From: Diphasiastrum complanatum
Lineage: Eukaryota; Streptophyta; Lycopodiopsida; Lycopodiales; Lycopodiaceae
Direction: 5' to 3'
DNA: 64,000 nt
Assembly: GCA_029204225.1 (NCBI GenBank)
Contig: CM055107.1
Coordinates: 7,102,873-7,166,872 of the forward strand
The notes beneath the pieces were generated by a model. The model was not told where the DNA came from. It ran no database searches and worked only from the letters and a program-made list of their open reading frames with translations. Of the stretch, positions 1 to 10,939 are shown in pieces. Both the position numbers and the translations under genes were made by a program. Positions within the stretch are counted from its first letter, which is position 1. Every line of letters begins with the position of its first letter.

Positions 1-2
1 TT

Positions 3-350
3 GAGATAGTCAGTGATCGTGGAAGCCATTTTGTCAATGAAACCATCAAGGTTCTATTGGAAAAATTCTTCGTGATCCATCAGTTCAACACACCATATTA
101 TCTTCGTGGTAATGGATAGGCCGAATCATCCAACAAGATCTTGTGTAGCGTTATCACGAAGACAGTTGAAGCTAGCAGATTTGATTAGAAACATAAACTA
201 CATGATACTCTGTGAGTATTCCGAACAGCATATAAGAGAAGCACTGATCAAACACCATTCCAACTGGTCTATGGGCAAGATGTCATAATGCTAGTGGAAT
301 TTTTGGTACCATCATTGAGGATTGCCACCATACTATTGGGAAATTGAGGT
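3..350 (+). pseudogene. Ty3/gypsy integrase fragment, cut by window edge
   Basis: Frame 3 reads as the second half of a Ty3/gypsy integrase core: SDRGSHFVNE near the start, then FQLVYGQDV near the end. This family inserts the retrotransposon cDNA into chromosomes. Three in-frame stops (TAG 117-119, TAG 186-188, TGA 213-215) sit where Gln or Trp codons are usual, so it is dead. The N-terminal half lies outside the window. The following bases to about 590 keep no recognisable coding frame. It is the only Ty3/gypsy piece I see; the other retroelements here are Ty1/copia or undetermined. Confidence 0.8.
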
Positions 351-593
351 CGAGTTCGTGGATCGGATGGACAGGTCGAACAATCGGATCAGAACGATCC
401 TACTATAGCACGAAGGCAGTGGCCGACTGATTCCCTCAGTGCATGCACTACTGCAACAGTAGGCGAACACAAGATAGAGCTTAATTGCGATTATGCGGAA
501 GAAAAAGAGCAGACAGTCAGACAAGTCAGTTAGAGATTCAGACAAAAAGCCAAAGCATGCAACATTGACAAAATCTGAACACAAAACCAAACA

Positions 594-2165
594 ACAATTT
601 ATTCAAATCGAATGTATAGAAATACAAGTCAAATGATGCGGATAAACACGCGTACTCACAAAGCTAACTACGATCTATAATAGCTATGAGCTTATTCTGA
701 CAATCAGTCTGAAAGTAAAGAATTAATGCTTGAAAGCATCTACTATGTTTGTCTCTAATAAGTTGTCGTCTCGACGTCTATGGAATCAAACCATTTCGTC
801 TGACATCAATTGGCATTACATACATGCATAATTAGATGATTACAATAATCAACTATATACAATTTATATAAAATTTACAATGATCAACTATATAAAATTT
901 ATAAAAAATAATCACACTGTTTGCTAAATTAAGGTGTTCAATTAGTTAGAAAAATCATAAAATATATCTCTTTTAAGTTGAATGATAAGGTACCAAAATC
1001 CCCACCATTCCTTGAGAATGGATCATGCTTAGTTGGGCTGAATATGAATGTTAAGATTTTCATAGCAAGCTCAACTATGGTGTTAAGCCAAAAGTACAGA
1101 TCCCAAACTATTCTAAGACTACCGAATTATCGATCCCTCTATAAATTTCGAACTTAATTTAACATTTAAATTGCTCAACAGAGGGTGTGAATGATGATGA
1201 TAAATTTATCTTCAATCGATATGAAACCACAATTCAACAATACATATAAGCATGTGTACTCTAGAATTTTTGTGCCACCTTTTGTTCCTCCAACCTATTA
1301 CAATTTTGATATAGAATAATACAGTTGTCCTCTAAAGTACGGCCAATTCAGTTAGATACAAAACATGTTGATGAAAAACACTTGCAACTAGGGTTTCTCT
1401 GTATAGCGCCTTCTAGAAGAGGGGATCTCTTCCCTCCACCCACGCAGCAAGGAGACTTGGGGTTCTATGGGCTTACAAAAATGACAAGCTTTGACACCAC
1501 ATAGTAATCATACATGCTCTAATTGCCCACATAAACTTAATGAAAATCAAATTAGCACACAGATCAAAAAACACTAATGGTATTAAACCACACATACGAT
1601 AGACAATAACTATAGAAGAAAAGCATATGCTTTGATAAAGGTCAACCTGTCTCCTTGAGATGCATCACGTATAAGACAAATCTCGTGTACTTTTTTAAAC
1701 AATTGCATGTGATGCACATATTCTTACTAAAAATATGTTTCCAAACCTAAATCGGTCTTCAAGCTTTGTTATTCTCAACAGAAACAATGGTCTACGTCAC
1801 CCTCTTGCTATGAATCAGCTTCAACATTGCTAATGTCCATAAACCAATTTATAAATAAACTAGTGAGCTTAGAAAACCAAGTATATTGTCATGATTGTCA
1901 ATTAAACAATGCATAATTTGCTTCTTCCAACCAAAAGGATAATGTGTGTTCAAACAAAGTGTATCCCATCTTGTAAAAAGTTTGAGTGATTACTAAGGTC
2001 CTCTTCCTGCACATGTAACTCAACATTTGTTGCAGTTTATTACAAATTTTTGGGACTTTTTTCAAGTAAATATGCTCTCGTAAAATAATACTGGGTCAGT
2101 GGAGGTTGGCATATGCTTGCACCTCACCCACCTTGAACGGAGGCTCTATGCTTGTACCAAACGAG
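594..2165. other. AT-rich stretch, nothing recognised
   Basis: No open frame, splice-compatible exon or bounded repeat is apparent here. The stretch lies downstream of the USB1-family gene (minus strand), so its right end may hold that gene's 3' untranslated region or terminator. A candidate AATAAA on the minus strand near 2036-2041 is about 425 bases past the stop codon, which is far for a simple 3' UTR. Confidence 0.4.
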
Positions 2166-2169
2166 GGGA

Positions 2170-2425
2170 ACATCTTTGTGTTTCCGAGCTTTAGCAATTT
2201 CAGTAACCTCACCTTAATTCATTCATCATGAAGAGAGTTTGCAGTCTGTACCATAAAATATTCCAGATTGTCAAAGGGACATGAAGAGGAAGAAAATTAA
2301 TCAGACAAAACTCAATGTTATGAAAAGGAACCTCATGGAAGATACTTATCAGTCAAATCAAACATACAATTAGCTTATCAAATTATGATAAGCATATTGC
2401 CATCTAATAGCCATTACCAGCATCG
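2170..2425 (+). repeat. Dispersed inverted repeat, copy 1 (partner 42775-43025)
   Basis: About 250 bases here match the reverse complement of 42775-43025 at roughly 90 percent by eye, including the shared stretch CTTTGTGTTTCCGAGCTTTA. The block ends about 40 bases past the stop codon of the USB1-family gene. It therefore lies in that gene's 3' UTR or immediate downstream region. Neither copy shows an ORF or clear terminal repeats. Confidence 0.8.
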
Positions 2426-2466
2426 TGATAAGAGACATGCATGTGATGTTCTGCTACTAAAAAATA

Positions 2467-5400
2467 TTACGACGACTTGGCAATGCCATGCTGTGTTACT
2501 CTTGTCCAAATTGGGTAGACTTGCTGACCTATTTTACATAAAACTTTATTGAACGTGAAGGAACATAGAACTGTCAAACCATTTTCAGTAACACCAGAAA
2601 ACTTGTTCAACTCCTCTGCAACTTTCCTCATACCATCTCCATTGCCTAGTGCCCAAGCTACAGAGATATGTGGTCGTGCATTCTGCATTTGCCATATAAG
2701 CTTCAAGATTAGGAATGGTTAACAATAAACTTAGAAAAAATACAATCATCAAGAAGATAAAATTAATAGAGTGAAGTGTAGACACTGGACAGACCAGAAA
2801 AAATGTGTACCTTGTAATACAATGGTAGATCGTGTAATTTGTAAACATCGTTAACAAGACATACTTGGCGCTGAATCTACAAAATTGTACAAGGAGCTTC
2901 AAATCAATAGAGCAAACAAGAGTAAATTCCAGCTACAAAATTGCATCCGCACTAGGTATGCATAAATGCGTTCTAGAATCCAGCAGTTGCAAGTTGAAAT
3001 ATTTTACATCACTGAAGGAAAAACGACATCAGTCACTTTAACGAATTGTGACAACTAGCAACTACCAATACCTTCAGCGAGAACCAAAGATCCTTCTACA
3101 TAATGGCCTACTGCATGTACTATACACGCATCCTCATGTACTCAACGTACATCGAGTGTCAATGACTAGACTGAAGGTGTCGATAAGGCAAGTGGAAATG
3201 TGGTTGGTGACTTCGCAGATACATCAATGATAGTGCCATCAAGATGTCACAAGCATCTAAGGGATATGGATTTGCATATCTTCCATTACCAACAAATGAA
3301 TAGGAAAAAAGTTGACATTGACATTGTGGTGTACACACCAGTTTCAATTCGCTGCTATGACTAACTGGTATGAGTTTAAGGCCGCATTGTACAAGGCCAC
3401 GGTGGATCTGACATGGATGACATCTCAACTCAACCGATATTGATCACTACATCAATTATCAAAAACTTGTATTCTTGGTACAATGGGATGGTCGTCCGAT
3501 CCACAAAGCTACTTGCAAATATCGACATGTTTTCAGATACTCCCTTACTACAAGGGCGAGCCCATGCTCTTTGTGTTACTCTTCATAATCGAGTTGTTTA
3601 TGGTATACTTGTTTGACTACTGTTTTATGAAGACAGGCGATATTTTGAAATGTTTATGTTCAAGGCATGCCTACATACCTATTGAACATCGCTACTGGGT
3701 TTGTAACACAAACTCTCTATGCAAAAAGTACAAGCTTCAAGGTACTTAAAGCAGATTTCTACAGCTGTGGGACTAGGCTTTTGGATTGACACGGCGAGCA
3801 AGACATGTATAATTTTCTACATGGACTAATGGGAGACCTCCACAACTTATCAGCAACATACTCATTGTGTCCTAACTCTCAACTAACTCCGACACTAACT
3901 ACTAGGTTCACAACGGCATCCTTATCCCGCATCTTATGCCACTCGATAGATAGGCACATTGGGGGGCAAGTTGCAACATATCTAACCCAGCTTGGGCCAA
4001 ATGCCTAGCCTCCTTATCTATTGTCACAGTAGCTACGCTCAAATAGTCCTTTGGTAATAGACCAAGTTAAGGTAATGTTATCTCGAACATGGCCCCACGT
4101 ACTTTTAAATCCAATCATTGCAGCTCTTTTGATGGCAAATATGACATTAAAATTTTGCAACAATGCCAACAGTTTAAGCACTAAAGCCTTCATACAAAAA
4201 CTACCGTTGCAAAATTCTCAAAATGTGTCTATTTGTGAAATTAGAATATATCCAACTTCACAAATTTAAAATTAGTGATGTCAAAAGGCAAAGCTTAGAA
4301 AAGAAAATGCAACCAAAAAAGTCAAAGGATCTATATCAAAACAATGATAGAGAATTCCATAAACAAAAAAAATTAGTCAACATTGCTTGAGTTATGCAAT
4401 AACATGGGACAAGTACCACAAGAAACTAACCTTTGTATATATTCAAATTCAAAAGATAAAAGCTAGCTAAATGAACAACACAATAAACTCAAAATGCAAA
4501 GCACTCTTTTCAACTTTCGAAGCTTTGCATCGTGTCCTTTGGTGTATTGCTAAAAACATCTTAAACTAGCTTCTCAATACAAAACTTCAAATCTTCTCAA
4601 AATGTTGTGATCTTGACCCATGCAGCATGAATCCCAATATATCTAGCAAAGTTGAGCATACAAATTCAAACTTTACCTCCGGAAAGCCTCCGTTCACAAT
4701 CTCTAATGCAAGAAAAGATCTAGTTCGCTCGTCATTCACAAACACTGCCCACTTTCCAAACTCTATGGAATACCTGCATTACTAAAGTATAGAAACACCA
4801 CCAAGTGAAAATTAATTAGCTTAAGTAAACCTCAAACAAAGTTGTAAATGAAATCTAAACTTAAACTACATTTCTTCAAAGAACTATAGAAATTACAATC
4901 ACGCAATATAAAAATCACATGCAATTGAATTCTGCACCTTTCAAAGTAGCTTTTTGCCCAACAAAAAAAGCAACTCGCACACACTGTGATATTGTTGCAA
5001 TGCTTAATACGAACGTCACAAGAATGTTATATACACAAAACAAACTTTGAGCTGACCGTTTCTGGTTGTAGAACTTGTGACGCAACATGGAGACAATGGA
5101 ATCAATCTGGTATATTCGAATGGGGACTGTTCGTGATAGACTTATGTGATACTCCTTCGCCAACTTTATGCAATCAACTGATGAGCATTCGTTGCCACTC
5201 TTATGGGCTGGATTGAATGGTACATCATTTTCCAACGATTGTAATTGTGGGACAAGGTTTGATGCCTTCTTCAGAATGGGTGCTAACTTGCTTCTGGCAA
5301 TGGAAGATAAAACAACTGCATTTAACACATAGAACAACTTTTAGCCATCTCTAACTAGAAAAAAAAACCAAACACAAAACAAGAGATGATTCATGACTCC

Positions 5401-7657
5401 AATGACAAGGAGGGTGACGAAGATTCATAAATGTGCCTAATCATCTAATAAACAATCGTCAGTCAGCTAAAATTCCTAGCAGTGCTAGCACCAAAGTCTA
5501 GCACAAAAGACATTTTGCCTAGTATACTCAAATGTTCATTTTATACATTATAAAAATGCAAAGAAAATCATAAGTGACACTAAAAAGATGAATAAAAAGT
5601 TAATGAAAGATCTAGGCCATGTTAAAACGTTCCATATCAAGTATGAGAACATTGTTCTGATACATTGCATATAAAAATAGCATTTAAAATATGATTTGAG
5701 ATTCAAAGAAACACAGAGATGGAGGAAAGGTTACTTGATCCCTACTACAAACAACCTGTGATAAAAGAAACAAGAACCTCATATTTCCTTTGTAAGAGGA
5801 GATAGCGTCTTTAGGATGTAATTTGATATGTTTGGTCATACCAGCATTACATATTTTACAATAAGCATTGCTAGTTACAACATTATTACAGCTTAAAAAA
5901 TCCAAACTTGCGTACATTAGCCTAAAGAGAATAATGCACTTGCAAACTCCTTAGCTAAAACCACCCTTGATTTGGTACTTTCAAGCTTTGTGAATTGCAC
6001 TTGGACGACATTCCTTATCGCATCTTCCAATCAAGTTTCATCACACAAGCTGCAGGTGGAGATAGGTTGCTCCCAAAAGACTCCCTAGAAAGACAAGATT
6101 TGTCACTATGGGAGAGGTTGAAACAAAGGAGCATTTTTTATTTTGATGCCTAAACTACCATGAGATCAAGGGCAGATATCATTGTCTCTCTCACAATTGG
6201 TCATGCTTGAAGTAAAACCTTTTTCCAAATAATTTTAACCTTTAGGGTCTCTTTCAACTTGAGATTTTTTAATGAAGTTGAAGGCCCTTCTGCCCTTCAG
6301 ACCCCTTCACATGAAATGTGAAAATTGGAATTTGTCAATCCAATGGATAAAGAGCATCCAATGGCCTACGTTTTCCCAATCTTGACCATTAATCTCTAGG
6401 AGGCTTCATCCTACGGTCCAGCACGCTCCAGCTCACTGACCCTTACTACTCCATACACTAGCCCCCTGCAGCCGCTAGAACCTGTCTCTAGCTTGGCGCG
6501 CACGAGCTATCCGCGAGCTCCCTTCTCCTCTTTCCTTGTTTCTGAAGCTTTCAAGCTATGGCTATGGCAGAAACCAACGAAATTTCACCTATCTCTCCCT
6601 TTGTGGGTCGCGGCTGTCTACGGCCTCTTCAAATCTGCTTCCTGCAAATAATGCGCCCTACTACAACTCACTCACTGGAACTGTTAGATTGCCGATTGGT
6701 GAGAAATCGATTGAGTATGGGAGTGACAACGCTCCAAAACCTGCTCTTTCAAAGAGGCTTACAATTTTGAACTCCTTGTTCTTCTAGAGAAGACACAATT
6801 GAAACATGTAGAAGTCCAATCCAACTCATTGAATCGATTGACTGCAAAGCCTACCGTATCCAATTCTTCAAATTCTCCAAGAATTCGGTTTCTAGCTAAC
6901 CTCGAATTGCACCACTCCCAAGCTCTGATACCATGTCAAGGATCTTATTGGCAGTATAGTTAGCTAATTTGCAAGCAATCTAACATCACTCAGATAAGCA
7001 GTAAAGAGAGATCACACACCAACCTAAGAGAACACTTCTGAAGTGTATTAACAAAAGAGACTGAAAGGTACATATACTCAGTCTAATTTTTGTGGGGTAC
7101 CGCTGCATGGCAGTTCGGTCCCCGTTACGGGACGTGTGTCCCAACTTTACATTACGTGCGCCGTTAAGCTGGCACTCATCCACACTAATGCATAAGCAGT
7201 AAAAAACTCAAAATCATTGCTAAACACCGAAAGTCATGAACTATAAGAGAAACTCGGGCTTACTTATTCTAATTTCAGTGAGGTGATAAGTCTAGAAACA
7301 ACATCACTGGGGCACGAAGTCCTAAATACACTTGCAATTTATTGAATTAAAAATAAGGGCCAAAGAACTCAATTAATTGATCAACCATAATAACGTTCAA
7401 ACGGTCCAAATAGATAAGCCTCCTAATAATGAACAAGGTCATAGTTGCAGTCAATTACGATTGATATAAATTTAATTACCAGGAATGTACACGTGGAGTG
7501 CAAAATTCCCATCTATGTGTGGAAAACTACGCACTCTCAATCCATGAGTTTGAAGAGATTGATCATTGCCTGCAATATACACCAAGAGATTAATATACAT
7601 TAGTAAAATATTACTTAGAAAAAACAAAAGTTGAGATTTTAAAGCTTTCATTTTCTA

Positions 7658-7714
<57 letters not shown>

Positions 7715-9850
7715 TAGCACTCCAATTTTTCTACACCATCTCACTCGCTGCCATGAAAACTTTCTTACTATTCATCAATTGCCTAGTTTGTGATTGGGGG
7801 ATGGCTTCTTAGACATATTGATGCCATTTGGGATTCCATTCATTCCTAGTTGATCAAAGCTAGTTTTTTGAATCGAGGACCTGTGTTTTCAATTTCATTG
7901 GCTCCTACATTGAATGGCGGCCTGATATGTTAATCAAGGGCCTATTTTTTATCCATCACTACCAATGTAGCCTTTGCTAGCTCCTACAAAATCAATCAAA
8001 CACTTGTTTATAGATAACTATTCTCCTACAACCATTATATTGCTAATAAAATTCAACACAATGTTGGAGTCAATACGAAGATAGATTTGAGACTTTATAA
8101 CACGATAATATTAAGAAGATGAAACTCCAACAATCGAGGACTTTCTAGAAGGTTGTAACATCTATTAATCCACGTCAAGGGGCTCCACCACAAAACAAAC
8201 CAAATCAAAAGGAGCTATTTTTCACATAATTGACAAAAGTTTGCAAGATGCAAAAGAGAATCAGGAAGACAATAGAGACAAATGAAGAGAAAACTAAAGA
8301 AGTCAATTATGAGACATTTGCGGAATGTAGGTACACATTAGAAAAGGAGGCAAGCATTGATATTAGATCGTCTCGCTTACTAGCGGACTTCTTGGACGTC
8401 GGCTCAGCAACACTATGCTTAGCTCAGGTTGACACTCAACCAGTTGACAATCCAACTTGATGTTCAATCTAGCTGATGTTCAACCAAATTGACGTTCAAC
8501 CTATTCTCTCATCTTCAATCTGATTATATAGATGGAGGAGGAAAAAGGTTAATCTCTGATTACAAGAACGGCTGATTAAACACGTTCCAACGGTATTTAG
8601 ATTGCCTTCAGCATTATCCGTAGAGGGGGACGTCCTCCTGGTACTTTCTTGATTTCCTTTGTACTTGAAGCGTGAAGATCCGACGCCTTCCATCTTCGGG
8701 AGTTGTTCAGTTGCGTGTCTTGTTCGGGCTTTGCCTTTGAGCTACTTGGGTCCTCGAACATTTGACCTTCGCCTTCGAGTGTCCTTCAGTCGTCGAACAC
8801 CTAGCCTTCGCCTTCGTGTCTTGTTCGCCTGAAATGGTTGTGTGGCGGTTGTTGACTGGGACGGACTTCGTCTGTGGGCAGCTCCCTTGTATTTCTACAA
8901 GCTTGAATTCGAAAGCTAACAAAGCTTTGTGGCTCGAAACATTTTGTTTCTTCAGCACTCTTCGCAAAGGTTTATAGGTTGGCAAGGAAGCTTGATAGTA
9001 TTCCGAAGTGTATAACCTACTTAATAGGCATGGTAACTATCTCACACTTTGTAGAAGATTACAATCAATCAAGTGAGCTTGAAATTTTCATGACAACTGA
9101 ATGTGATGTCTCGTTGTGATGTAGAACGTAGAGTGGAACCAGCTGGGTTGAGCCAGTTCCATCAGGAACGTGTAAGGGTTTTTTACGACGTTCACAAGCT
9201 CTTCAATGCCACCTCTACATTCGTATTGCTCTCTAATCGTTAGTGAACACACTAGAGCAACAAGTCGTTCACTGGCTTGGCGCTTATGAGTCCAACAGCC
9301 ATTAAAGGGCATTATGCATGTAGATGTATGAAGAGAGGCTTTTTGCCTGGTAACAAGCCTCCATTTACACTCGACAAAAGTGAAGAATGCTACAAAGATT
9401 CCGCTAGCCAGTTACTGTTTTAATTCTAAGACAGAATAAGGTATACAATAGCAATATAGTACTTGAGGGTTCGACAGAAGTTGAAATTAAGGACTGGCTG
9501 CATGTGTGTAAGAGTTTCATATTTACAGCGAATCTATGAAACCAACAATGTGAAGTACAAAATTAGGTCAAGAATGGAAGTGCGAGGGATAAATTTTGCC
9601 AGCGAACAAAGAGGTAAAAGAATGGATTCTTACCCTTAAGGAGATCCTTTGGAGGTGATGGAAGCCTGGGAGGAGATGCAGAACGACAATTCTCAGCTGA
9701 TCGCTCCTCCTGCTGCCGAGAACACTCTTCCTGCAAACCCATGTCTGAGAGGTGCGGCTGTGGCGACCTACCTCTCTTCCTTTTGCCAACAGCAACTGTG
9801 CTCGCTTCTGAATCTGAGTCTGATGACAAATATAGCTGCAGAGCATCCAT
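2467..9850 (-). CDS. USB1: U6 snRNA phosphodiesterase, six exons, complete
   Basis: Minus-strand gene encoding a 2H-family phosphodiesterase. USB1 trims the 3' oligo-uridine tail of U6 snRNA in the nucleus and so stabilises U6 for splicing. Exons: 9850-9634, 7569-7480, 5315-5057, 4773-4677, 2876-2811 and 2682-2467, all with GT-AG introns. Splice phases agree at every junction, giving 314 residues; known family members are about 265-290. Residues 1-73 are the low-complexity N-terminus, with SSDSDSE and a proline-rich end. Exon 2 has RVRSFPH and HVYIP. The first catalytic HxS is H159-S161 (EYHISLSR), followed by PIRIYQIDSIVSML. The second is H248-S250 (ARPHISVAWALG). The C-terminus has CKIGQQVYPIW. 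The ATG at 9850 is the first in frame. No stop or frameshift is seen, so it looks functional. Introns 1, 2 and 4 are large; introns 1 and 2 hold repeats. Confidence 0.93.
6240..7400 (-). mobile_element. LTR-retroelement remnant inside USB1 intron 2
   Basis: On the minus strand a primer-binding site TGGTATCAGAGCT (6933-6921) directly follows an LTR end ...TTGACA at 6934, so an LTR runs upward from there; I cannot bound its start. The sequence below the PBS (6240-6540) resembles 53.87-54.30 kb, which lies at a similar distance below another PBS-like site. That suggests two members of one family. No gag or pol frame survives, and the plus-strand ORFs here are not convincing. The remnant sits wholly within intron 2. 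Confidence 0.6.
6921..6933 (-). other. Primer-binding site (initiator Met-tRNA)
   Basis: TGGTATCAGAGCT on the minus strand is complementary to the 3' end of plant initiator Met-tRNA and abuts the LTR end at 6934. Confidence 0.7.
7661..7711 (+). repeat. (CT)n microsatellite in USB1 intron 1
   Basis: An uninterrupted CT dinucleotide run of about 51 bases, within intron 1 of the USB1-family gene. Confidence 0.98.
8365..8954 (-). mobile_element. Copia LTR fragment (element D family) in USB1 intron 1
   Basis: On the minus strand an LTR start TGAAGAAACAAAATGTTTC lies at 8954. It is followed by the same order of motifs as the element D LTR (48828-49762): a CAAAGCTTTG core about 30 bases in, and the CTCGCTTACTAG motif about 580 bases in. 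Homology fades below about 8365, so the last third of the LTR is absent. No gag or pol is attached, so this is a solo or truncated LTR in intron 1. Confidence 0.7.
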
Positions 9851-9886
9851 GAAGCTCAAGGCAAAAACACCATCCCTCCTTCAACC

Positions 9887-10030
9887 CTAGCTTCACAAAT
9901 GCATTCCCCGTAGGATCGTTATCTTTCATTCAAAACAATTGCTGAAAGATTGATGATCGCCATAGCTAAAGGATTGCCCTCCTACCGCTAGGGTTTCAAT
10001 GTTTAATCAGTAAGTGCTAGGGTTTTAATC
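9887..10030 (-). promoter_or_regulatory. USB1 5' region with two telo-box motifs
   Basis: Just upstream of the USB1 ATG, the minus strand carries AAACCCTA twice (9996-9989 and 10025-10018). The plus strand has AACCCTA near 9889-9895. Telo-boxes of this form are known in promoters and leaders of plant housekeeping and RNA/translation-machinery genes, which fits a constitutive U6-processing enzyme. I cannot place a TATA box or transcription start. Confidence 0.45.
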
Positions 10031-10039
10031 AAAAAGTGT

Positions 10040-10865
10040 AGAGCAAAGACCCTCCTTTTTTAAGGGCTTTTGGCCTTGAGGTAGCCAACACCAAATATCT
10101 CCTCTCATTTTTCTTTATTTTTTTGGTGGTTAATGCTTTCTCTGATGTAAATATTTGACGTGCTTTTTTCCCTTACTTTTTTGATGTGGCTGATAAATGT
10201 GTATCGGTCATTGATAACGGTGATGCCACGTTCTGGTTGCTTCTAGTCTTTTGCGTTCATTTGACTTGATATGTGTCAATTCACCTTGATAGTCATGTCA
10301 TTCTTTTCATGCACAGTTTCTCCTTCGCACGAGTCTGGTGCTATGCTATTTTGACATCAGTGTAATTTTTGGAAGAGTTTTGAAATGAATTCCATGTTGT
10401 GATCATTTGTACAGATTAATTCATTGGTTATGACATCGAATCACGCTACAACTTTGCAAGTTTTGGAGATCACGGGTGGGTTTTTAAGAACGTGTAGATG
10501 TTTTGATGACTTTACACTGTTTTTAGCTTTGTCACGATAGCAATGAGACATGAATGTAAGACAATGTCGAGTATAACTAGTCTTGGACAATATTAATTGC
10601 CAAATATCTAATATCGATATACATTGTGGGTCATCAATGTAGGTTGATATTTTAAAAGTGTTGACCACTATTAAATCGTTATCTTGAACCTATATGTTAA
10701 TTCAACTACGAAATCTCTAATTGTACATAAAGTAAAAAGTAGAAATGAACGTAAGCTAATTCTAAATGCTTATACATATTCCAAAGATATAAATAAACAT
10801 CTACGAACCAAAGAGAGAAAGTAACTTGATTAGAGAGGGTGGCACTCAAGTAGAGATTGATATCA
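10040..10865. other. Intergenic stretch, nothing recognised
   Basis: AT-rich sequence upstream of the USB1-family gene. No supported exon, RNA gene or bounded repeat is seen. Confidence 0.4.
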
Positions 10866-10870
10866 ACCCT

Positions 10871-10893
10871 AGAGAGAGAGAGAGAGAGAGAGA

Positions 10894-10926
<33 letters not shown>

Positions 10927-10938
10927 CGCGTGCGCGCC
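10871..10938 (+). repeat. Compound (GA)n(GT)n(GC)n microsatellite
   Basis: Three dinucleotide runs follow one another: GA to about 10894, GT to about 10918, then GC to 10938. One base of the repeat unit changes at each step. Confidence 0.95.
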
Positions 10939-10939
10939 A

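Noticed and set aside
3048-3428. ORFs of 60-89 codons on both strands
   Set aside because: They lie in USB1 intron 4 and carry no domain signal.
6536-6787. Plus-strand ORFs of 70-83 codons in USB1 intron 2
   Set aside because: They overlap each other and lie in the leader of a minus-strand LTR element. No family motif and no conservation in the related sequence at 54 kb.
8230-8460. 76-codon plus-strand ORF
   Set aside because: Lys/Glu-rich start that runs into the LTR fragment on the other strand; antisense to USB1 intron 1; no support.
9568-9852. Alternative frames over USB1 exon 1 (92 codons minus, 67 codons plus)
   Set aside because: Only the frame with SSDSDSE and the Pro-rich end splices in phase to exon 2.
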